Positions 8,447 through 17,459 of a stretch of DNA of 64,000 bases are shown here, piece by piece (position 1 is the first letter of the stretch; every line of letters starts with the position of its first letter). Source of the stretch: Streptococcus suis YS56 (lineage in GTDB: Bacteria > Bacillota > Bacilli > Lactobacillales > Streptococcaceae); contig NZ_ALMY01000056.1 in assembly GCF_000440115.1 (NCBI RefSeq), forward strand, positions 1 to 64,000, given 5' to 3'. The translations under genes were made by a program, and so were the position numbers. The notes beneath the pieces were generated by a model. That model did no database searches, was not told the DNA's origin, and saw only the letters and a list, made by a program, of their open reading frames with translations.

Positions 8447-9367
8447 ATGAAAAATGAATTTTTAAATTTTGAACAAATTGACCGAGCCACTTGGCAACAA
8501 CTACATCGTAAGACTACCATTCCACTTAGTCAAAGCGAACTAAATTCTATTAAAAGTTTTAACGACCGCATCCAATTACATGAGGTTTCTGACATCTATC
8601 TTCCTTTGGTTAATCTTATCCATATCTATCGGAAAGCACGCAAAGACCTAAATTTTACGAAGAGTTTATTTCTACAGAAAACTATCAAGCCTCAACCGTT
8701 TATCATTGGCGTTTCTGGAAGTGTTGCTGTCGGCAAATCAACAACTAGTAGATTGCTACAAATTCTTATCGCTCGGACATTTAAACACGCCAAGGTTGAA
8801 TTAGTGACAACGGATGGATTTCTCCATCCAAATGCGGTTTTAGAAGAACGGCAACTGTTAAATAAAAAGGGGTTTCCTGAGTCCTATGACATGGAGAAAT
8901 TAATTGATTTCCTTGATAAGATAAAAAACGGCTACGACTGCCAAATTCCTGTCTATTCACATGAAATCTATGATATTGTCCCCAACAAAACTCAGGATAT
9001 TAAGTCTCCAGATTTCTTGATTGTTGAAGGAATCAATGTATTTCAAAATCCACAAAACCAGCGCCTCTATGTCAGTGACTATTTTGACCTGTCTATATAC
9101 GTTGACGCTGATGTGGAGCATATTGAAACCTGGTACTTGGAACGATTCCAAAAATTATTGACATTGGCAAAAAATGACCCTAACAACTATTACCATCGTT
9201 TTACCCAGATGACGTACCCTGAGATTCTATCTATTGCCCAGAATACTTGGAAAAACATTAATCTAGCTAACTTAGAAAAATTCATTGAACCAACTAGAAA
9301 TAGGGCTGACATTATTCTCCATAAAGCTGAAAACCATGAGATTGATAAAATTTATCTAAAAAAATAA
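8447..9367 (+). CDS. coaA: Pantothenate kinase, type I
   Basis: A 306-residue type I (bacterial CoaA) pantothenate kinase catalysing the first committed step of coenzyme A synthesis. It has the P-loop [17 protein letters not shown], the [10 protein letters not shown] motif, and the [16 protein letters not shown] region common to this kinase. Divergently transcribed from the salvage operon. A ribosome-binding site AGGAAG (8433-8438) precedes the ATG. Length is normal for the family, and nothing looks damaged. Confidence 0.95.
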   Translation: MKNEFLNFEQIDRATWQQLHRKTTIPLSQSELNSIKSFNDRIQLHEVSDIYLPLVNLIHIYRKARKDLNFTKSLFLQKTIKPQPFIIGVSGSVAVGKSTTSRLLQILIARTFKHAKVELVTTDGFLHPNAVLEERQLLNKKGFPESYDMEKLIDFLDKIKNGYDCQIPVYSHEIYDIVPNKTQDIKSPDFLIVEGINVFQNPQNQRLYVSDYFDLSIYVDADVEHIETWYLERFQKLLTLAKNDPNNYYHRFTQMTYPEILSIAQNTWKNINLANLEKFIEPTRNRADIILHKAENHEIDKIYLKK

Positions 9368-9440
9368 TTTTCACTTGTCAAATCAAGTCTTTTCAGATAT
9401 AATGGTATAGTTAGTACAAGAAAGGGTGGAGGTGAAACCA

Positions 9441-9674
9441 TTGGCAAACATTAAGTCAGCTATCAAACGCGCTGAATTGAACGTTAAACAAAACGAGAAA
9501 AACTCAGCACAAAAATCAGCTATGCGTACTGCAATCAAAGCATTTGAAGCTAACCCATCTGAAGAGCTTTTCCGTGCTGCTAGCTCAGCAATCGATAAAG
9601 CAGAAACTAAAGGTTTGATTCACAAAAACAAAGCAAGCCGCGACAAAGCACGTCTTGCATCAAAACTTGCTTAA
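9441..9674 (+). CDS. rpsT: 30S ribosomal protein S20
   Basis: S20 binds 16S rRNA in the small subunit body. The TTG at 9441 is the start: it gives the canonical (M)[14 protein letters not shown]-terminus and 77 residues, and a strong GGAGGTGA site (9428-9435) sits 5 nt ahead. A GTG at 9426 would add five residues and would lie in front of that binding site, so it is rejected. Codon use is highly biased, as in other ribosomal genes. A terminator follows directly. Confidence 0.95.
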   Translation: MANIKSAIKRAELNVKQNEKNSAQKSAMRTAIKAFEANPSEELFRAASSAIDKAETKGLIHKNKASRDKARLASKLA

Positions 9675-9680
9675 TTAAAA

Positions 9681-9708
9681 AAGAAACCTTTGGGTTTCCT
9701 TTTTTTTA
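9681..9708 (+). terminator. rpsT terminator
   Basis: GAAACC (9683-9688), loop TTTG, GGTTTC (9693-9698), then an eight-base T-run. It lies 8 nt after the stop codon. Confidence 0.88.
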
Positions 9709-9786
9709 TTTTTTCCATTATAAGGATGCGGGACAAAGTGGATCAATTTTTCCCTCGATGAATAACATCATTAACTCATCAACCAC

Positions 9787-9824
9787 AAATCCCTCACTAA
9801 GATTATACACCTAGTGAGGGATTT
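9787..9824. terminator. Hairpin between rpsT and the lipoprotein pseudogene
   Basis: AAATCCCTCACTA (9787-9799) pairs perfectly with TAGTGAGGGATTT (9812-9824) over a 12-nt loop. No clear U-run follows, but its position after the minus-strand gene suggests a 3'-end structure. The rest of 9709-9937 shows no gene. Confidence 0.5.
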
Positions 9825-9937
9825 ATGTTCGTTTTCATTATTCTGTGGGTGAGGCGGAGCCATCATGGATGTCTTTCCCGCTCCCTATTTTTTTATTATT
9901 AGGGAAGAACACGCTCCTTGAGATTCAAACTAATTCG

Positions 9938-11167
9938 TTAGAACCAATCTGCCAGTTCAAATGTATAGGTTTGATCATTATAATAGTACTGATACTCTCC
10001 TACATCGCCCAAAGCCTGAAAAATAGCATTATTTTCAGTAGAGGCCAATGTAATCATTTGTTGCATTGATTCTGCTGTTCCGAATTGCAAGACTACTTTA
10101 TCCGTACCTTGTAGTCGCTGATCAGTGATGGACTGTAAAACTGCAGCTTCATCAAAGCTTGTGAAATAGACTCCCTTTTGAACATAGTAATTCAATGAAT
10201 TATCTGTGCACTTTGGATAGGTCAATGCTCTAGGTTCATAATATTGTTCTTCTCCCCAGTAGTCGAGGAGGTCGGTATCAGCAATTCTACTTCTCTCTAA
10301 GATTTCATCAGGGACACATAGATAATCGTATGAAATATCTGTATGCGCTTCTCCGCTTATAGCTTGATCAAAAACTGGGTCTCCCCAAGTCGTGTCAACA
10401 CCATAGTATTGTCCATTTATCTTGACTAGATTCCAAGCATGCCCAAACTCACCGTTTTGTCCATTTTTTGCAATCCCTGTGACATAGATACAATCAATGC
10501 CTGCTTTTTTACATAGATATTGGAAGGTGCGACTATAGCCAGCACAAACTGATTTCTTATCTAAGAGTACACTGGTAATTCCTTGGCTTCTCCATGTGAC
10601 AGAGTTGGTCTGTAGGGCTTCAAGGTCGTAATCCGTTTGCTTTATAATCACCTCGTAAAAATATTTAACCTTCTCATAGTCCGACCCTGTTGGGGCCTAA
10701 GCAAGTATCTTATTCACTTCCTCTTCTATTTTATTTCGTGTCGGAGATAAATCAGTCGGATACGCTGGCTCTTCTAAATCCAATATATCCACTCCGCCAG
10801 TCATTGCCGCTTCATCTGTTAGCCAGTAAAATTCTGGATAATCATGAGCGACAGAAAAATAGACGCGCGAATATATTTCATCGTTAACAGAATCAATATC
10901 AATCACTTGCATCCGCTTGTTGAGTCCATTAACAAATTGGAGATAGACACGACGTTCCTTATCAGTATCCAATTGTTGGTAGTAGAAATTTCCTTGAACC
11001 TCTTCTTCTAATGCTGTTAATTCTGCTTCTAGTTGCTTTTTTTCTTTAGAAAATTCAATTTTAGCTGCTTCCAAACGTTCACTCAGCTCTTGTCCTCCTC
11101 CTGAACAAGCAGAAAGGACTGTCGCCGACAATAATATGGTTAAAACGCCACGAGAAACTTTCCTCAT
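9938..11167 (-). pseudogene. Transglutaminase-like lipoprotein interrupted by one in-frame amber codon
   Basis: The frame starts at 11167 (MRKVSRGVLTILLSATVLSAC, lipobox LSAC, preceded by GGAGG), runs 156 codons through a coiled-coil-prone Glu/Lys segment, then meets TAG at 10697-10699. The same frame continues without shift through APTGSDYEKVKYFYEV and a transglutaminase-like core: Cys in SVCAGYSRTF, His in EFGHAWNLV, Asp in GVDTTWGDP. It then reaches the stop at 9938. A single C-to-T change (CAG to TAG) would explain the break. The downstream half has a GTG at 10651 but lacks a signal peptide, so it is unlikely to be exported alone. Readthrough or a sequencing error are alternatives. Confidence 0.85.
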
Positions 11168-11189
11168 ATTTACCTCCATTCTTGTTTAA

Positions 11190-11371
11190 TACTCAATAAA
11201 AATCAAAAATAGCAAGTCTAAGCTACTTATAACATGTGAAACCTTAATTTATAAGTTTGAGTTGAGGATTGTGGATTTCAAGTAGCTGTTTTCTTCTAAA
11301 AAAATAACAAAATCGAAACGCTCCATATCCACTTTGAGTGGTAGGTGGCTATTTTTGATTTTAAATGAGTA
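11190..11371. repeat. MITE-like element with 24-bp terminal inverted repeats
   Basis: Left end 11190-11213 and right end 11348-11371 are inverted copies matching at 22 of 24 bases; both begin TACTCA and carry AAAATCAAAAATAGC. The 134-bp interior has no coding potential. The ends resemble those of the element at 39857-39960 and the RUP family of pneumococcus, thought to be moved by IS630-type transposases. Confidence 0.7.
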
Positions 11372-11410
11372 TAAGTATAACATAATTAGGAGGCTTCTGA
11401 CGAACTACAC

Positions 11411-11443
11411 AAAAAAATTAGACTAGAATTTTCCTAGCCTAAT
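11411..11443 (-). terminator. ciaRH terminator
   Basis: Minus strand ATTAGGCTAG and CTAGTCTAAT (11417-11443) with a 7-nt loop and one G-U pair, followed by seven U. Confidence 0.85.
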
Positions 11444-11452
11444 AATATTGTT

Positions 11453-12832
11453 TTATTTAGGTAATCCTACCTCAAAAATAGTTCCTTTCGGTTGGTTATC
11501 TCTAACAGAGATTTTCCCACCTAGTGTCTTGATAATTTGCTGAGCCAGCGATAATCCTAGACCGAAACCACCTTTTTGACGTGTTCTGGCCTTATCAACT
11601 CGATAAAAGCGATCAAAGATTTTCTTCTTATCGGCATCGCTGATTCCCAAACCATTGTCGGCAACTGTGAAGTAGACAGATTTATCCTTGATATTAGCTG
11701 TAATTTGAATTCTGCCATCATCGTCGGTATACTTCATGGCATTGTCAAATAAAATGGTAAGCAACTGTTTAATCAGGACCTTATCTGTTCGAATCGGCTG
11801 ATGAATCAAATTATTAACTGCTAGTATTTTTCCATTCTCTTCGGCAATCATAAGGTAATTAGCAAAGATTTCATCAAAATAGTTCGGTTGGACATCGATC
11901 ATATCGACTTTTAAGCCATCATCACGACGAGCCAAATTGAGCAGGTTCGTTGTCAATAATCGCATATTTCGGACTTCTTCCAAGCTAGACCCGATGCTTT
12001 CACTACTCTCTAAAATCGTCGCTTCGGGATGGCGAAACAGGCTCTCCAAACGATTTTGGAGAACAGCCAACGGCGTACGCAACTCATGACTAGCATTTTC
12101 GACAAAGTCCTTTTGTTTTTGATAGCTGATTAGAATTGGACGCATGCTAAGATTTGATAGGTAAATGCTGGCCAAGATAGAAATGAGCCAAGCTGATACC
12201 ATAACAATAGCAACTGTCGATTCATAGCTCTCAATGGAAGATTTAATTTGGCTGACATTCACCAAAATTGTCGCATATTTTATATCATAGGACGAATAAT
12301 AACCTAGTTCATCTGTAGCCAGCCCAATCGTTATATAGCGATAATCTTCAGACATACCGAAGCTTGATTCAACCGTTGCTTCCTTAATTTCACCCAATTT
12401 TTCCTTATCTAACGGTAGATCGGCCAAACCAGTAAAAGTATCCGGATTGACCATTTCTCCACTTTTACTATAGAGTAAGACATGAGTATTGATACCTAAT
12501 CTCAGCTGTTCTCCAGCTCTAGTATTTTTTTGATTTTTAGGAACAGGCATGCTATCTGGACTAGAGTTCGTAGTTTCTTCACCAGTTGGACTATCTTGAA
12601 GGATAAATACAGAATTGGGCTCATAGGTTCTTGCAATTGCAAAACCAACAGCCATCGCTGGTTCTTCCTTAATCCGTTTCAAGGTATTATCGGAATTTTG
12701 ATACATAGTCGAACGCATTAATTGAAAAATGATAGCTGTCATCAAGCCAAAAATCAGGGTAAATACTGCAAAATAACGGATAAAGAAGGAAAATTTATCC
12801 GTATACACTAATTTTCTGATTCGCTTAGGCAT
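11453..12832 (-). CDS. ciaH: CiaH sensor histidine kinase
   Basis: A 459-residue membrane kinase of the CiaRH system, which governs competence, cell-wall stress and virulence in streptococci. Membrane segments at about 17-38 and 206-226 flank a roughly 165-residue extracellular sensor. The phosphoacceptor is His249 in [13 protein letters not shown]. The ATPase domain shows the N box [11 protein letters not shown], the G1 box VADNGLGIS and the G2 box [11 protein letters not shown]. It overlaps ciaR by 8 bp. No typical HAMP domain is evident between the second membrane segment and the dimerisation helix. Confidence 0.95.
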   Translation of the reverse strand: MPKRIRKLVYTDKFSFFIRYFAVFTLIFGLMTAIIFQLMRSTMYQNSDNTLKRIKEEPAMAVGFAIARTYEPNSVFILQDSPTGEETTNSSPDSMPVPKNQKNTRAGEQLRLGINTHVLLYSKSGEMVNPDTFTGLADLPLDKEKLGEIKEATVESSFGMSEDYRYITIGLATDELGYYSSYDIKYATILVNVSQIKSSIESYESTVAIVMVSAWLISILASIYLSNLSMRPILISYQKQKDFVENASHELRTPLAVLQNRLESLFRHPEATILESSESIGSSLEEVRNMRLLTTNLLNLARRDDGLKVDMIDVQPNYFDEIFANYLMIAEENGKILAVNNLIHQPIRTDKVLIKQLLTILFDNAMKYTDDDGRIQITANIKDKSVYFTVADNGLGISDADKKKIFDRFYRVDKARTRQKGGFGLGLSLAQQIIKTLGGKISVRDNQPKGTIFEVGLPK

Positions 12833-13496
12833 TTTTTAGAATGTACCCGACACTACGCAGGGTTTGAAGATTTTCCCCAAAGGTCGTTCCTTTCAACTTT
12901 TTCCTAATTTTAGAAACATATACTTCTACTACTGAAATAGTAGTGTCACTGTCAAATCCCCAAATACGGTCAAAAATTTGAGTTTTTGGTAAGATAACAT
13001 TTTGATTTTGCAAGAAGTAGACTAGTAGATCGAATTCTTTTCCTAGCAATTCAACTTCTTCGCCATTTACAGTTGTGGAGTTTGTCGATAAGTCAACAGT
13101 CACGTCTCCAAAAATTAGTGTGTTTTCATTAAACTTGCCCGCTCGTTTTAATAGAGCTTGAATTCGCATCTTCAATTCTTCTAAATAAAACGGTTTTGTC
13201 AAGTAGTCATCAGCTCCCAATTCAAAACCATGGCCTTTATCCTCTAGACTTTCCTTGGCTGTTGTAATCAGAACAGGTGTCGTAACACCTTTTTCACGTA
13301 ACTCTTTCAAAACTTGGAAGCCATCTTTTTCAGGCAACATCAAATCCAAAAGAATCAAATCATAAACGCCTGTTTCCGCCTCATAAACGCCCTCTTCACC
13401 ATCAAAAACCTGCATAACATCCGCAAAATCATCTAAGAAATCGAAAACAGAATTTGATAGGCTTAAATCATCTTCCACTAACAATATTTTAATCAT
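12825..13496 (-). CDS. ciaR: CiaR response regulator
   Basis: A 223-residue OmpR/PhoB-type regulator starting [20 protein letters not shown]. The receiver domain has phosphoacceptor Asp51 in [13 protein letters not shown] and the conserved Lys in DDYLTKPFY. The winged-helix domain ends [19 protein letters not shown] chose the ATG at 13496 because it aligns with the known CiaR N-terminus and follows AAGGAGTA; the frame open further upstream runs through a leader hairpin. CiaR binds TTTAAG-N5-TTTAAG repeats. It is expressed from a promoter at 13649-13676 with a long leader. Confidence 0.96.
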   Translation of the reverse strand: MIKILLVEDDLSLSNSVFDFLDDFADVMQVFDGEEGVYEAETGVYDLILLDLMLPEKDGFQVLKELREKGVTTPVLITTAKESLEDKGHGFELGADDYLTKPFYLEELKMRIQALLKRAGKFNENTLIFGDVTVDLSTNSTTVNGEEVELLGKEFDLLVYFLQNQNVILPKTQIFDRIWGFDSDTTISVVEVYVSKIRKKLKGTTFGENLQTLRSVGYILKNA

Positions 13497-13532
13497 CATA
13501 TACTCCTTACGTTTCGGTTTAATAAACAAACC

Positions 13533-13629
13533 AAAGACCTGGACACAGGGCATGGTCTTTAATAGAAATGGTTAGATAAAGTCCCACGTGACCATCTAAA
13601 AATGAATAATCGGGTAGGCTTTATCTAAC
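13533..13629 (-). promoter_or_regulatory. Structured 5' leader of ciaRH
   Basis: Two inverted repeats lie between promoter and ribosome-binding site. GTTAGATAAAG (13571-13581) pairs with CTTTATCTAAC (13619-13629) across 37 nt, and AAAGACC (13533-13539) pairs with GGTCTTT (13554-13560). Predicted transcription begins just upstream of the first, so the leader would be about 145 nt and folded throughout. Confidence 0.55.
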
Positions 13630-13648
13630 TATTTATTGATACGTGTTC

Positions 13649-13676
13649 ATTATATCATGGAACAAGTAAAAACCAA
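13649..13676 (-). promoter_or_regulatory. ciaRH promoter
   Basis: Minus strand -35 TTGGTT (13671-13676), 16-nt spacer, -10 TATAAT (13649-13654). No TTTAAG direct repeat is seen here. Confidence 0.6.
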
Positions 13677-13687
13677 AATCTCAATGT

Positions 13688-14125
13688 TTATTGATTAGAA
13701 GAACTACTATCCCCTGAAATTTGAGCTTTAATTTCTTGATTCTTCTCTTTTAAAGCATTCACTTCATCAGAAGAAGTACTCGAGTTTGACTGGGTTGCTC
13801 CACTTGTTGTATCAGGAGGGGTTGTACCTTGCCTATTGCCATTTTGACCTGGCGGCATGCCTTGCATTTCTCCTCCTTGTTCTGATGGTATACCCCGCAT
13901 TTCTCTTCCTTGCCCATGAGGCATACCTTGTGAAGGAGCAGCTTGTGTAGTTTGACCGCTAGTTGTAGCACCATTTTGAGCTAATGCAGCTTGACTTTGG
14001 GTCGATACAGCTGTAGATGTTTTTGAAATACTCATCCCTCCAGCAAAACCAAGAGTAGCTGCTGAGATTGCAACTGCTGCTAAGACAGTCTTCGATTGAG
14101 ACTTCAATTGATTGATTAACGACAT
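13688..14125 (-). CDS. Small exported Gly/Met/Pro/Gln-rich protein of unknown function
   Basis: A 145-residue protein I do not recognise. The N-terminus (MSLINQLKSQSKTVLAAVAI) carries one hydrophobic segment (about 13-35) that could be a signal peptide or anchor. The middle is low complexity with three imperfect copies of a GMP(P/H)GQ-type unit (SQGMPHGQGREM, EMQGMPPGQNGN). A Ser/Thr/Asn-rich linker and a short charged helix (DEVNALKEKNQEIKAQI) follow. It lies between phoU and ciaRH with its own promoter and a possible CiaR box. A surface or cell-wall role is an inference only. Confidence 0.7.
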   Translation of the reverse strand: MSLINQLKSQSKTVLAAVAISAATLGFAGGMSISKTSTAVSTQSQAALAQNGATTSGQTTQAAPSQGMPHGQGREMRGIPSEQGGEMQGMPPGQNGNRQGTTPPDTTSGATQSNSSTSSDEVNALKEKNQEIKAQISGDSSSSNQ

Positions 14126-14201
14126 AATTTTCCTCTTTTCAACTATTTTTTATCGTTTCAGGTATTCCATAAAAATGTCACCTCAAATCGATTACAAGAA
14201 T

Positions 14202-14234
14202 AGTATAAGCTGAAAAACTTAAATCAAGCTAAAG
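14202..14234 (-). promoter_or_regulatory. Promoter with possible CiaR-type direct repeat
   Basis: Minus strand CTTTAG-CTTGA-TTTAAG (14218-14234) matches the CiaR motif TTTAAG-N5-TTTAAG at 10 of 12 positions. It lies 10 nt upstream of -10 TATACT (14202-14207), replacing a normal -35. Confidence 0.45.
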
Positions 14235-14262
14235 AAGACAGGCATTTTTCTTAAAGTAAACT

Positions 14263-14286
14263 AAAAGAAAGCCCTGTTGGACTTTC
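14263..14286 (-). terminator. pst operon terminator
   Basis: Minus strand GAAAGTCC, loop AACA, GGGCTTTC (14267-14286) followed by UUUU, directly after phoU. Confidence 0.85.
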
Positions 14287-14290
14287 TCTT

Positions 14291-14947
14291 TTATAATTCA
14301 GTGATATTTCCTGTACGTAAGTAAACAACCCACTCACAGATATTCTTAGCATAGTCACCGACACGTTCCAAATAAGTCAAAACTTGGAAGTAGTCTCGAC
14401 CTGCGATCAAGGCATCTGGATTCTTTTTGATTTCTTCTGTTGTTAATTCTTGGATACTTGAATAAAACTCATTAACAACCTCATCACGAGCAGCTACTTC
14501 ATATGCGACTTCCATATCCGCATCACCAAGATAAAGCTCCAAAGTTTCTTCAACAAGTTTTCGAACTTCGCGGCCCATCTTCTTCACTTCATCTTCAACT
14601 ACTGGAATGCGGACTTCGCCTTTCATACGAATAGCAGCTTTTGCGATCGAAACTGCGTGGTCTCCCATACGTTCCAAGTCACTTGTTGCTTTCAAGACAG
14701 TGATTACACGACGTAAATCTGTAGAAACTGGTTGTTGCAATGCAATAATCTCTAAAGATTTCTTTTCGAGTTTAATTTCAAAATCATTGATTTTTTTATC
14801 TGCTTCGATCACTTCTTTCGCCAATTCACGATCATGAGTTGTAAAGGCACGAACAGCATTATTAATTTGAGCCAAAACTTCATTTCCCATCGCGTAAAAT
14901 TGATTGTGAAGTTTTCCTAATTCTTCTTCAAACTGCGCTCTTAACAT
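14291..14947 (-). CDS. phoU: Phosphate transport regulator PhoU
   Basis: A 218-residue all-helical protein made of two PhoU repeats; metal-binding acidic motifs appear as EADKKINDFE and AARDEVVNEFY, and the repeat signature DLERMGDHAVSIAK recurs as YLERVGDYAKNICE. It damps Pst transport and signalling when phosphate is ample. Last gene of pstS-C-A-B-B-phoU, about 27 bp after the second pstB. Confidence 0.95.
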   Translation of the reverse strand: MLRAQFEEELGKLHNQFYAMGNEVLAQINNAVRAFTTHDRELAKEVIEADKKINDFEIKLEKKSLEIIALQQPVSTDLRRVITVLKATSDLERMGDHAVSIAKAAIRMKGEVRIPVVEDEVKKMGREVRKLVEETLELYLGDADMEVAYEVAARDEVVNEFYSSIQELTTEEIKKNPDALIAGRDYFQVLTYLERVGDYAKNICEWVVYLRTGNITEL

Positions 14948-14973
14948 ATAAACCTCTTTTCTTTTTTACAGGC

Positions 14974-15732
14974 CTAACCAAACTTACCTGTAATATAATC
15001 TTCTGTCTCTTTGTTTGCCGGGTTCATGAACATTTCTTTTGTAGAATTGTATTCGATTAAATCTCCATCTAAGAAGAAACCTGTTCTATCTGAAATACGA
15101 GACGCTTGTTGCATAGATCGTGTTACCAATACCATGGTGTACTTATCCTTCAAACCATACAAGGTATCTTCAATCTTACCAGCTGAGATAGGGTCAAGTG
15201 CTGATGTTGGCTCATCCAACAAGATAATTTTAGGACTAGTAGCCAAGACACGCGCTACACAGACACGCTGTTGCTGACCACCAGACAATCCAACTGCTGA
15301 ATCGTGCAAACGATCCTTAACCTCGTTCCAAATAGAAGCACCAATCAAGGCACGCTCTACAGTCTCATCAAGAAGTTGCTTGTCCTTAATACCATTAATA
15401 CGAAGACCGTAGACAACATTTTCATAGATAGACATAGGGAATGGGTTTGGTTGTTGGAAGACCATCCCGATTTCCTTACGAAGGTCAACAGTATCCGTAC
15501 GAGGACTGTAAATATTTTTACCATTGTAATCAATAGCACCAGTCAAGGTTACTTCTGGGTTCAAATCACCCATGCGGTTAATCGCACGCAAGAGCGTTGA
15601 CTTACCAGAACCTGACGGACCGATCAAGGCTGTAATTTCATTTGGATAGAAATCAATTGAAACACTATTCAAAGCCTTTTTCTTATTGTAGTAAACAGAC
15701 AAATCTTTTACTTGTAAAATAGGTGATGTCAT
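14974..15732 (-). CDS. pstB2: Phosphate ABC transporter ATPase, second PstB
   Basis: A 252-residue ATPase with Walker [11 protein letters not shown]-loop [10 protein letters not shown], signature LSGGQQQR and Walker [13 protein letters not shown]. The H-loop reads VTRSMQQAS where the paralogue at 15744-16547 has VTHNMQQAA, so the switch histidine is replaced by Arg. Together they probably form a heterodimer with one weak and one standard site. It is the second of two adjacent pstB genes between pstA and phoU. Confidence 0.93.
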   Translation of the reverse strand: MTSPILQVKDLSVYYNKKKALNSVSIDFYPNEITALIGPSGSGKSTLLRAINRMGDLNPEVTLTGAIDYNGKNIYSPRTDTVDLRKEIGMVFQQPNPFPMSIYENVVYGLRINGIKDKQLLDETVERALIGASIWNEVKDRLHDSAVGLSGGQQQRVCVARVLATSPKIILLDEPTSALDPISAGKIEDTLYGLKDKYTMVLVTRSMQQASRISDRTGFFLDGDLIEYNSTKEMFMNPANKETEDYITGKFG

Positions 15733-15743
15733 TGTTTCCCTTT

Positions 15744-16547
15744 CTATCCAAAATGTCCTGAAACGTAGTCACTAGTTGACTTGAGTTTTGCATTCTGGAA
15801 GACGTTTGCTGTCTTATCATATTCAATCAAGTCACCCAGATAGAAGAAAGCTGTGTAATCACTTGCACGAGCTGCTTGTTGCATATTGTGCGTAACAATG
15901 ATAATGGTGTAGTCCTTCTTCAATTCAAACATAGTTTCTTCTAACTGCATAGTCGCAATCGGGTCCAGGGCTGATGCAGGCTCATCCATGAGCAAGATTT
16001 GTGGCTTAACGGAGATAGCACGTGCGATACACAAACGTTGCTGTTGTCCACCAGACAAGGTAAAGGCTGACTTATGTAAATCGTCTTTTACCTGATCCCA
16101 GAGGGCTGCTTGTTTCAAGGATGTTTCAACAATCTCATCCAACACTTGCTTATCTTTTACACCTGCACGCTCATGGGCAAAGGTGATGTTGCAATAAATC
16201 GATTTTGCAAATGGGTTAGGACGTTGGAAAACCATTCCGATATGCTTACGAATTTCGTAAACGTTCATATCTGGTCTGTTGATGTCAATTCCTTCGTAGA
16301 GGATTTGGCCTGTTACCTTAGCAATATCGATCGTATCATTCATACGATTGAGACTGCGAAGATAGGTTGATTTCCCACACCCTGATGGTCCAATCAAGGC
16401 TGTAATTTTATTTTTTTCGAACTGCATATCAATGCCCTTGATCGCTTCATTTTTACCATAGTAAACATGAACATCTTTTGTCGAAAGGGCGATATTCTCC
16501 TCTGGAAAAGTAATGATATGGCGTTCATTCCAGTTGTAATCTGCCAT
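15744..16547 (-). CDS. pstB1: Phosphate ABC transporter ATPase, first PstB
   Basis: A 267-residue ATPase of the phosphate importer: Walker [11 protein letters not shown]-loop [10 protein letters not shown], signature LSGGQQQR, Walker [13 protein letters not shown] and intact H-loop [18 protein letters not shown]. An N-terminal extension of about 20 residues ([17 protein letters not shown]) precedes the ABC core, a feature of this streptococcal paralogue. Follows pstA by 24 bp. Works with PstA/PstC in the membrane. Confidence 0.94.
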   Translation of the reverse strand: MADYNWNERHIITFPEENIALSTKDVHVYYGKNEAIKGIDMQFEKNKITALIGPSGCGKSTYLRSLNRMNDTIDIAKVTGQILYEGIDINRPDMNVYEIRKHIGMVFQRPNPFAKSIYCNITFAHERAGVKDKQVLDEIVETSLKQAALWDQVKDDLHKSAFTLSGGQQQRLCIARAISVKPQILLMDEPASALDPIATMQLEETMFELKKDYTIIIVTHNMQQAARASDYTAFFYLGDLIEYDKTANVFQNAKLKSTSDYVSGHFG

Positions 16548-16571
16548 TTTTTCTCCTTAATAGTCAGACTT

Positions 16572-17459
16572 CTAGGCTGCTGAAGTCATTTTCGCATGAA
16601 GTTTCTTACCGATATAACGGGCAGAAAGGTTGAAAATCAAGATGAAGACCAAGAGGATCGCTGCTGAACCAGCAGAAACTTGGGTTGCATCTGGGATTGT
16701 ACCTTCGCTGTTTACCTTCCAGATATGAACCGCAAGGGTTTCTGATTGACGGAAGATAGAAATCGGACTAGTAACACTCAATGGATTCCAGTTTGACCAG
16801 TCAAGAGCTGGAGCTGACTGACCAGCCGTGTAGATAAGAGCTGCTGCCTCACCGAAGATACGACCAGATGCCAAGACGATACCTGTTACAATCCCTGGAA
16901 GTGCTTCTGGAATAACAACATGGAGAACAGTTTCCCAACGTGATAGACCAAGAGCCAATCCTGCTTCACGTTGTGTATGGTGAACGTGACGAAGGCTGTC
17001 CTCTACGTTACGCGTCATCTGTGGTAAGTTGAAGACTGTAAGAGCCAAGGCACCTGATAAGATAGAAAAACCGTACTCAAACTGAACAACGAAAATCAAG
17101 TAACCAAACAAACCAACGACAACGGACGGTAGGGATGACAAAATCTCAATACAGGTACGGATAAAGTTCGTCAATGGACCTTTTTTAGCATATTCAGCCA
17201 AATAAATACCTGCACCGGTTGACAAGGGAACAGAAATTAAGAGCGTTACAACCAATAGGAAGAATGAGTTGTAGAGCTGAATTCCAATACCACCACCAGC
17301 TTTGTAAGATGAAGATTTACTTGTCAAAAAATCCCAGCTTACATGTGGCAGACCACGTAGCAAGATGTAAAGAATCAGTGACGTCAAGATAACGACAATC
17401 ACACCAGCGATTGAGTAAAGAATACCAGTCGCCAATTTATCAAATTTTTTAGCGTGCAT
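16572..17459 (-). CDS. pstA: Phosphate ABC transporter permease PstA
   Basis: A 295-residue inner-membrane permease with about six hydrophobic segments. The binding-protein-dependent coupling motif is REAGLALGLSRWETVLHVVIP, and the family segments GAGIYLAEYAKKGP and LPSVVVGLFGYLIFV are present. Pairs with PstC. Its start overlaps the end of pstC by 11 bp, so translation is coupled. Confidence 0.95.
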   Translation of the reverse strand: MHAKKFDKLATGILYSIAGVIVVILTSLILYILLRGLPHVSWDFLTSKSSSYKAGGGIGIQLYNSFFLLVVTLLISVPLSTGAGIYLAEYAKKGPLTNFIRTCIEILSSLPSVVVGLFGYLIFVVQFEYGFSILSGALALTVFNLPQMTRNVEDSLRHVHHTQREAGLALGLSRWETVLHVVIPEALPGIVTGIVLASGRIFGEAAALIYTAGQSAPALDWSNWNPLSVTSPISIFRQSETLAVHIWKVNSEGTIPDATQVSAGSAAILLVFILIFNLSARYIGKKLHAKMTSAA

